Shown: piece by piece, positions 5,904-7,763 of the stretch | Numbering within the stretch: position 1 is the stretch's first letter | Layout of the letters: the number at the start of each line of letters is the position of its first letter | Assembly: GCA_002367285.1 (NCBI GenBank) | Contig: DFBF01000294.1 | Location: 1 to 7,763 of the forward strand | Source: Rhodobacteraceae bacterium UBA3087 | GTDB taxonomy: Bacteria > Pseudomonadota > Alphaproteobacteria > Rhodobacterales > Rhodobacteraceae | Length of the DNA: 7,763 nt | Direction of reading: 5' to 3' | The notes under the pieces: model-generated | Databases searched by the model: none | Told to the model about the DNA's origin: nothing | The model's input: only the letters and a program-made list of their open reading frames with translations | Translations under genes and position numbers: made by a program

Positions 5904-6042
5904 GGCGGGCTCCTTCGCTTCCTTGGTTACGACATGCGATGTCATCACGTCGCTGACAAGATTTGCTGCAAGCGGCTCACGCCCTCGTGTCCTTGCAGTC
6001 GCAAATGTTTCAGTTCATGACAGAAGTGGAAGGAAAATGCCC
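5904..6042. promoter_or_regulatory. Divergent regulatory gap between the response regulator and ribA
   Basis: This gap must hold promoters for both genes. Its clearest element is an interrupted inverted repeat: ATTTGC-TGCAAG (5961-5972) against CTTGCA-GTC-GCAAAT (5992-6006), 12 pairs with a three-base bulge. A second, smaller repeat is GACAT (5931-5935) with ATGTC (5939-5943). Ribosome sites are AAGGAG (5910-5915, minus) and AAGGA (6030-6034, plus). I do not see the conserved blocks of an FMN (RFN) riboswitch, although the downstream gene is a riboflavin gene. No -35/-10 pair is convincing. Confidence 0.45.
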
Positions 6043-7131
6043 ATGACTTTGCGCCCGGATATCGTTGAACTTCAGGCCCGCGCCCGCGCTGACATGCGTA
6101 TGGGGGTGCCGGTGGTGTTTGGTTTGGACGATCAGGCGGCCGTTATTGGCGCGGCCGAAACGCTGACCCCCGACCGCCTGGCAGACCTGCGCGGCGTGGG
6201 CGACCCTGTTTTGGCGATCACGACGCGCCGGGCCGAAACGCTAAAGGCCCGTGCCTATAGCGACCATGTGGCGCGGGTTGTGATCCCGGCAGACGCCAGA
6301 TGCGAATGGGTCCACAACATCGCAGACCCGGCCAATGATCTGGCGATGCCGATGAAGGGCCCATTGGCGACCCGGCGCGACGGGGACGAACGCTTGGCCC
6401 GGGCTGCAATCACCTTTTGCAAAGCCGCCCGATTGTTGCCCGCCGCCGTTCTGGTTGACCTGACCGAGGGGCCGGATTTTGCCGCAAAACATGGCCTGAC
6501 CTATCTGGATGCAGGTGCCGCGCATGACGTGATGCACACGACCAGCCCCCTGTCGCCGGTTGTCTCTGCCCGTCTGCCGGTCGAGGTCAGCGAAGCCGGG
6601 CGGCTGCATATTTTTCGGCCCGAAGATGGTGGCGAAGAGCATTACGCAATTGAAATCGGCCGCCCCAACCGCGAAGCGCCGGTTTTGGCGCGGCTGCATT
6701 CGGCCTGTTTTACGGGGGACGTAATCGGGTCGTTGAAATGCGACTGTGGCCCCCAGTTGCGCGCCGCCTTGGCAGCAATGGGCGAAGAAGGCGCAGGCGT
6801 ATTGCTGTACCTGAACCAAGAGGGGCGCGGCATTGGCCTGGCCAACAAAATGCGCGCCTATAGCTTGCAGGATCAGGGCTTTGATACGGTCGAGGCAAAC
6901 CATCGGCTGGGGTTCGAAGACGACGAACGTGATTTCCAGGTCGGTGCGGATATTCTGAAACGCCTGGGCTTTCACGCCGTGCGGTTGATGACGAACAACC
7001 CGAAAAAGGTCGCGATGATGGAGGCCAAGGGCGTGCATGTCGCGGAGCGTGTGCCCCTTAAGGTGGGTGAAAGCGCGCATAACGCGGCCTATCTGGCGAC
7101 CAAAGCCAAGAAATCGGGGCATTTGCTGTGA
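6043..7131 (+). CDS. ribA: GTP cyclohydrolase II with a degenerate RibB-like N-terminal domain
   Basis: The C-terminal part (about 200-362) is a complete GTP cyclohydrolase II. It has LARLHSACFTGD, the zinc ligands Cys222, Cys233 and Cys235 (SLKCDCG), LLYLNQEGRGIGL (254-266), RAYSLQDQG (271-279), DTVEANHRLGF (281-291) and TNNPKKV (317-323). It opens the GTP ring to start riboflavin synthesis. Residues 1 to about 172 follow the layout of DHBP synthase (RibB): GAAETLTPDRL (36-46), an ITTRRAETL block, ADPANDL (94-100), LLPAAVLVDL (131-140) and FAAKHGLTYLDAGAAHDVM (146-164). The acidic catalytic DRENE loop, the HRDTAF/TTGISA block and the GH motifs are missing or changed, so RibB activity is not expected. 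Two in-frame ATGs exist (6037, 6043). AAGGA at 6030-6034 is eight bases from the second but only two from the first, so I prefer 6043 (362 residues). Its stop overlaps the next gene's start (GTGA). Confidence 0.93.
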   Translation: MTLRPDIVELQARARADMRMGVPVVFGLDDQAAVIGAAETLTPDRLADLRGVGDPVLAITTRRAETLKARAYSDHVARVVIPADARCEWVHNIADPANDLAMPMKGPLATRRDGDERLARAAITFCKAARLLPAAVLVDLTEGPDFAAKHGLTYLDAGAAHDVMHTTSPLSPVVSARLPVEVSEAGRLHIFRPEDGGEEHYAIEIGRPNREAPVLARLHSACFTGDVIGSLKCDCGPQLRAALAAMGEEGAGVLLYLNQEGRGIGLANKMRAYSLQDQGFDTVEANHRLGFEDDERDFQVGADILKRLGFHAVRLMTNNPKKVAMMEAKGVHVAERVPLKVGESAHNAAYLATKAKKSGHLL

Positions 7132-7652
7132 TCCCAACACGGCACGACATGGTGGTCACCAAATGGGGCGCTCGATTTTGTGGCCGCAGGATGCCCTGCT
7201 CTATTGGGCGGGGCGGTATTTCTGCCTCCAAGACCGAAGGCGACGGGGTTACCCCGTCCGGCATCTGGCGCATCGCCGGCGCGGGGTTTCGTGCTGATCG
7301 CATTGCCAAACCGCGTCGCCAATCACCGCCCGGCTTTCACATGCGGGCCATCGGGCCACATGACATCTGGTCGGATGATCCAGCGGACCCGGCCTATAAT
7401 CACGCGGTGCGGGCGATCAATCACCCATTCGGGCACGAAAAACTGCGTCTGCGCGACCCCCTGTATGACATCGTGCTGATGAGCGATTGGAACTGGCCCG
7501 ATGCCGTGCCAGGCAAAGGATCGGCGATATTCGTGCATTATTGGCGGCGGCCACGATATCCGACGGCAGGTTGTATCGCCTTTTCACCGCGCGATCTACA
7601 ATGGATCGTGATGCGGTGGCAAAGACAGTCGCGAATTTTCGTTCAGCCGTAG
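7128..7652 (+). CDS. YkuD-type L,D-transpeptidase-fold protein without signal peptide
   Basis: The 174-residue product carries the YkuD catalytic pattern near its end: FVHYWRRPRYPTAGCIAFSP, with His137 and nucleophile Cys149. Upstream is the substrate-loop segment KTEGDGVTPSGIWRI (35-49). L,D-transpeptidases cross-link peptidoglycan or attach proteins to it, and they usually act in the periplasm. Here no N-terminal hydrophobic segment, lipobox or membrane anchor is visible, so export is not evident and the cellular role is uncertain. The start GTG at 7128 overlaps the ribA stop by four bases. An alternative ATG at 7149 (residue 8) has no ribosome site, so translational coupling to ribA from GTG is favoured. 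The 3' end overlaps the convergent YggS-type gene by ten bases. The family (small leaderless YkuD proteins) is familiar from alphaproteobacteria, but its substrate is unknown to me. Confidence 0.83.
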   Translation: MIPTRHDMVVTKWGARFCGRRMPCSIGRGGISASKTEGDGVTPSGIWRIAGAGFRADRIAKPRRQSPPGFHMRAIGPHDIWSDDPADPAYNHAVRAINHPFGHEKLRLRDPLYDIVLMSDWNWPDAVPGKGSAIFVHYWRRPRYPTAGCIAFSPRDLQWIVMRWQRQSRIFVQP

Positions 7653-7763
7653 TCGCGTTCACCGAAAATCGCCGACCCAACGCGCACATGTGTGGCCCCC
7701 TGGGCAATGGCGCGTTCAAAATCGCTGCTCATTCCCATCGACAACCCGTCAATGCCATTGCGT
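7643..7763 (-). CDS. YggS/PLPBP-family pyridoxal phosphate-binding protein, C-terminal end (partial)
   Basis: Reading the minus strand from the window edge gives 39 codons and a TGA (complement of 7643-7645). The translation contains LSMGMSSDFERAIAQGATHV followed by RVGSAIFGERDYG. This is the C-terminal signature of YggS/PROSC proteins: the Ser-Met-Gly-Met-Ser loop that holds the PLP phosphate and the final VRxGxAIFGxR. These proteins balance free PLP and affect amino-acid and cofactor metabolism; they have an alanine-racemase-like barrel but no known catalysis. The start and the PLP lysine lie beyond the window. Its last ten bases overlap the end of the YkuD-type gene in opposite orientation. 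Confidence 0.9.
   Translation of the reverse strand, partial: RNGIDGLSMGMSSDFERAIAQGATHVRVGSAIFGERDYG

Noticed and set aside
5602..6042. Open frame extending ribA about 147 codons upstream, opposite the response regulator
   Set aside because: It runs antisense through the receiver-domain codons of a well-supported gene and through the divergent gap, has no ribosome site, and its translation shows no family pattern. The AAGGA-supported ATG at 6043 is preferred.
5904..6042. FMN (RFN) riboswitch ahead of ribA
   Set aside because: The conserved RFN sequence blocks are absent and the gap to the divergent gene is too short for the usual element plus a promoter.

Overview
The window looks like chromosomal DNA from an alphaproteobacterium, most likely a Rhodobacterales (Roseobacter-type) species. 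This rests on high GC, tightly packed genes and the gene families present: a UbiH/COQ6-type hydroxylase, a CobT-like von Willebrand protein, an alphaproteobacterial Trm112-like protein, a chaperedoxin with an intact CGPC motif, and a long RibA. The assignment is by recognition of families, not by database search. No mobile element, CRISPR array, rRNA or tRNA gene was seen, and the two end genes are cut by the window.

Layout. Bases 1-291 hold the 3' end of a plus-strand ubiquinone-pathway FAD monooxygenase. It converges, across a hairpin-rich gap (292-408), on a four-gene minus-strand group that reads exonuclease III (xth), thioredoxin-TPR chaperedoxin (CnoX type), LON-substrate-binding-domain protein, Trm112-like protein. 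The last two overlap by ATGA. From a divergent gap (3002-3117) a plus-strand gene encodes a short CobT-like VWA protein. It ends stop-to-stop, overlapping a minus-strand 2-enoyl thioester reductase (MECR/ETR type). Upstream of the reductase lie a candidate folded leader, a clear intrinsic terminator (5050-5075) and an OmpR-type response regulator, all on the minus strand. A 139-bp divergent gap with an interrupted 12-bp inverted repeat separates the regulator from plus-strand ribA. The ribA stop overlaps the GTG start of a leaderless YkuD (L,D-transpeptidase fold) protein. That gene converges, with a 10-bp overlap, on the 3' end of a YggS-type PLP-binding protein.

How the genes relate. The xth-cnoX-lonN-trm112 group is mostly DNA and protein quality control, and its spacing is compatible with one transcript. 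RibA makes the first committed riboflavin intermediate. Its N-terminal half looks like a RibB domain that has lost its catalytic segments, so this protein should have only the GTP cyclohydrolase II activity. The other genes are single-purpose neighbours without an obvious shared pathway.

Most notable points: the apparently dead RibB domain fused to an intact RibA; the shortened CobT-like VWA protein with no chelatase partner in the window; the candidate three-way-junction leader next to the terminator; and the inverted repeat between the regulator and ribA. I see no multi-gene novel system here.
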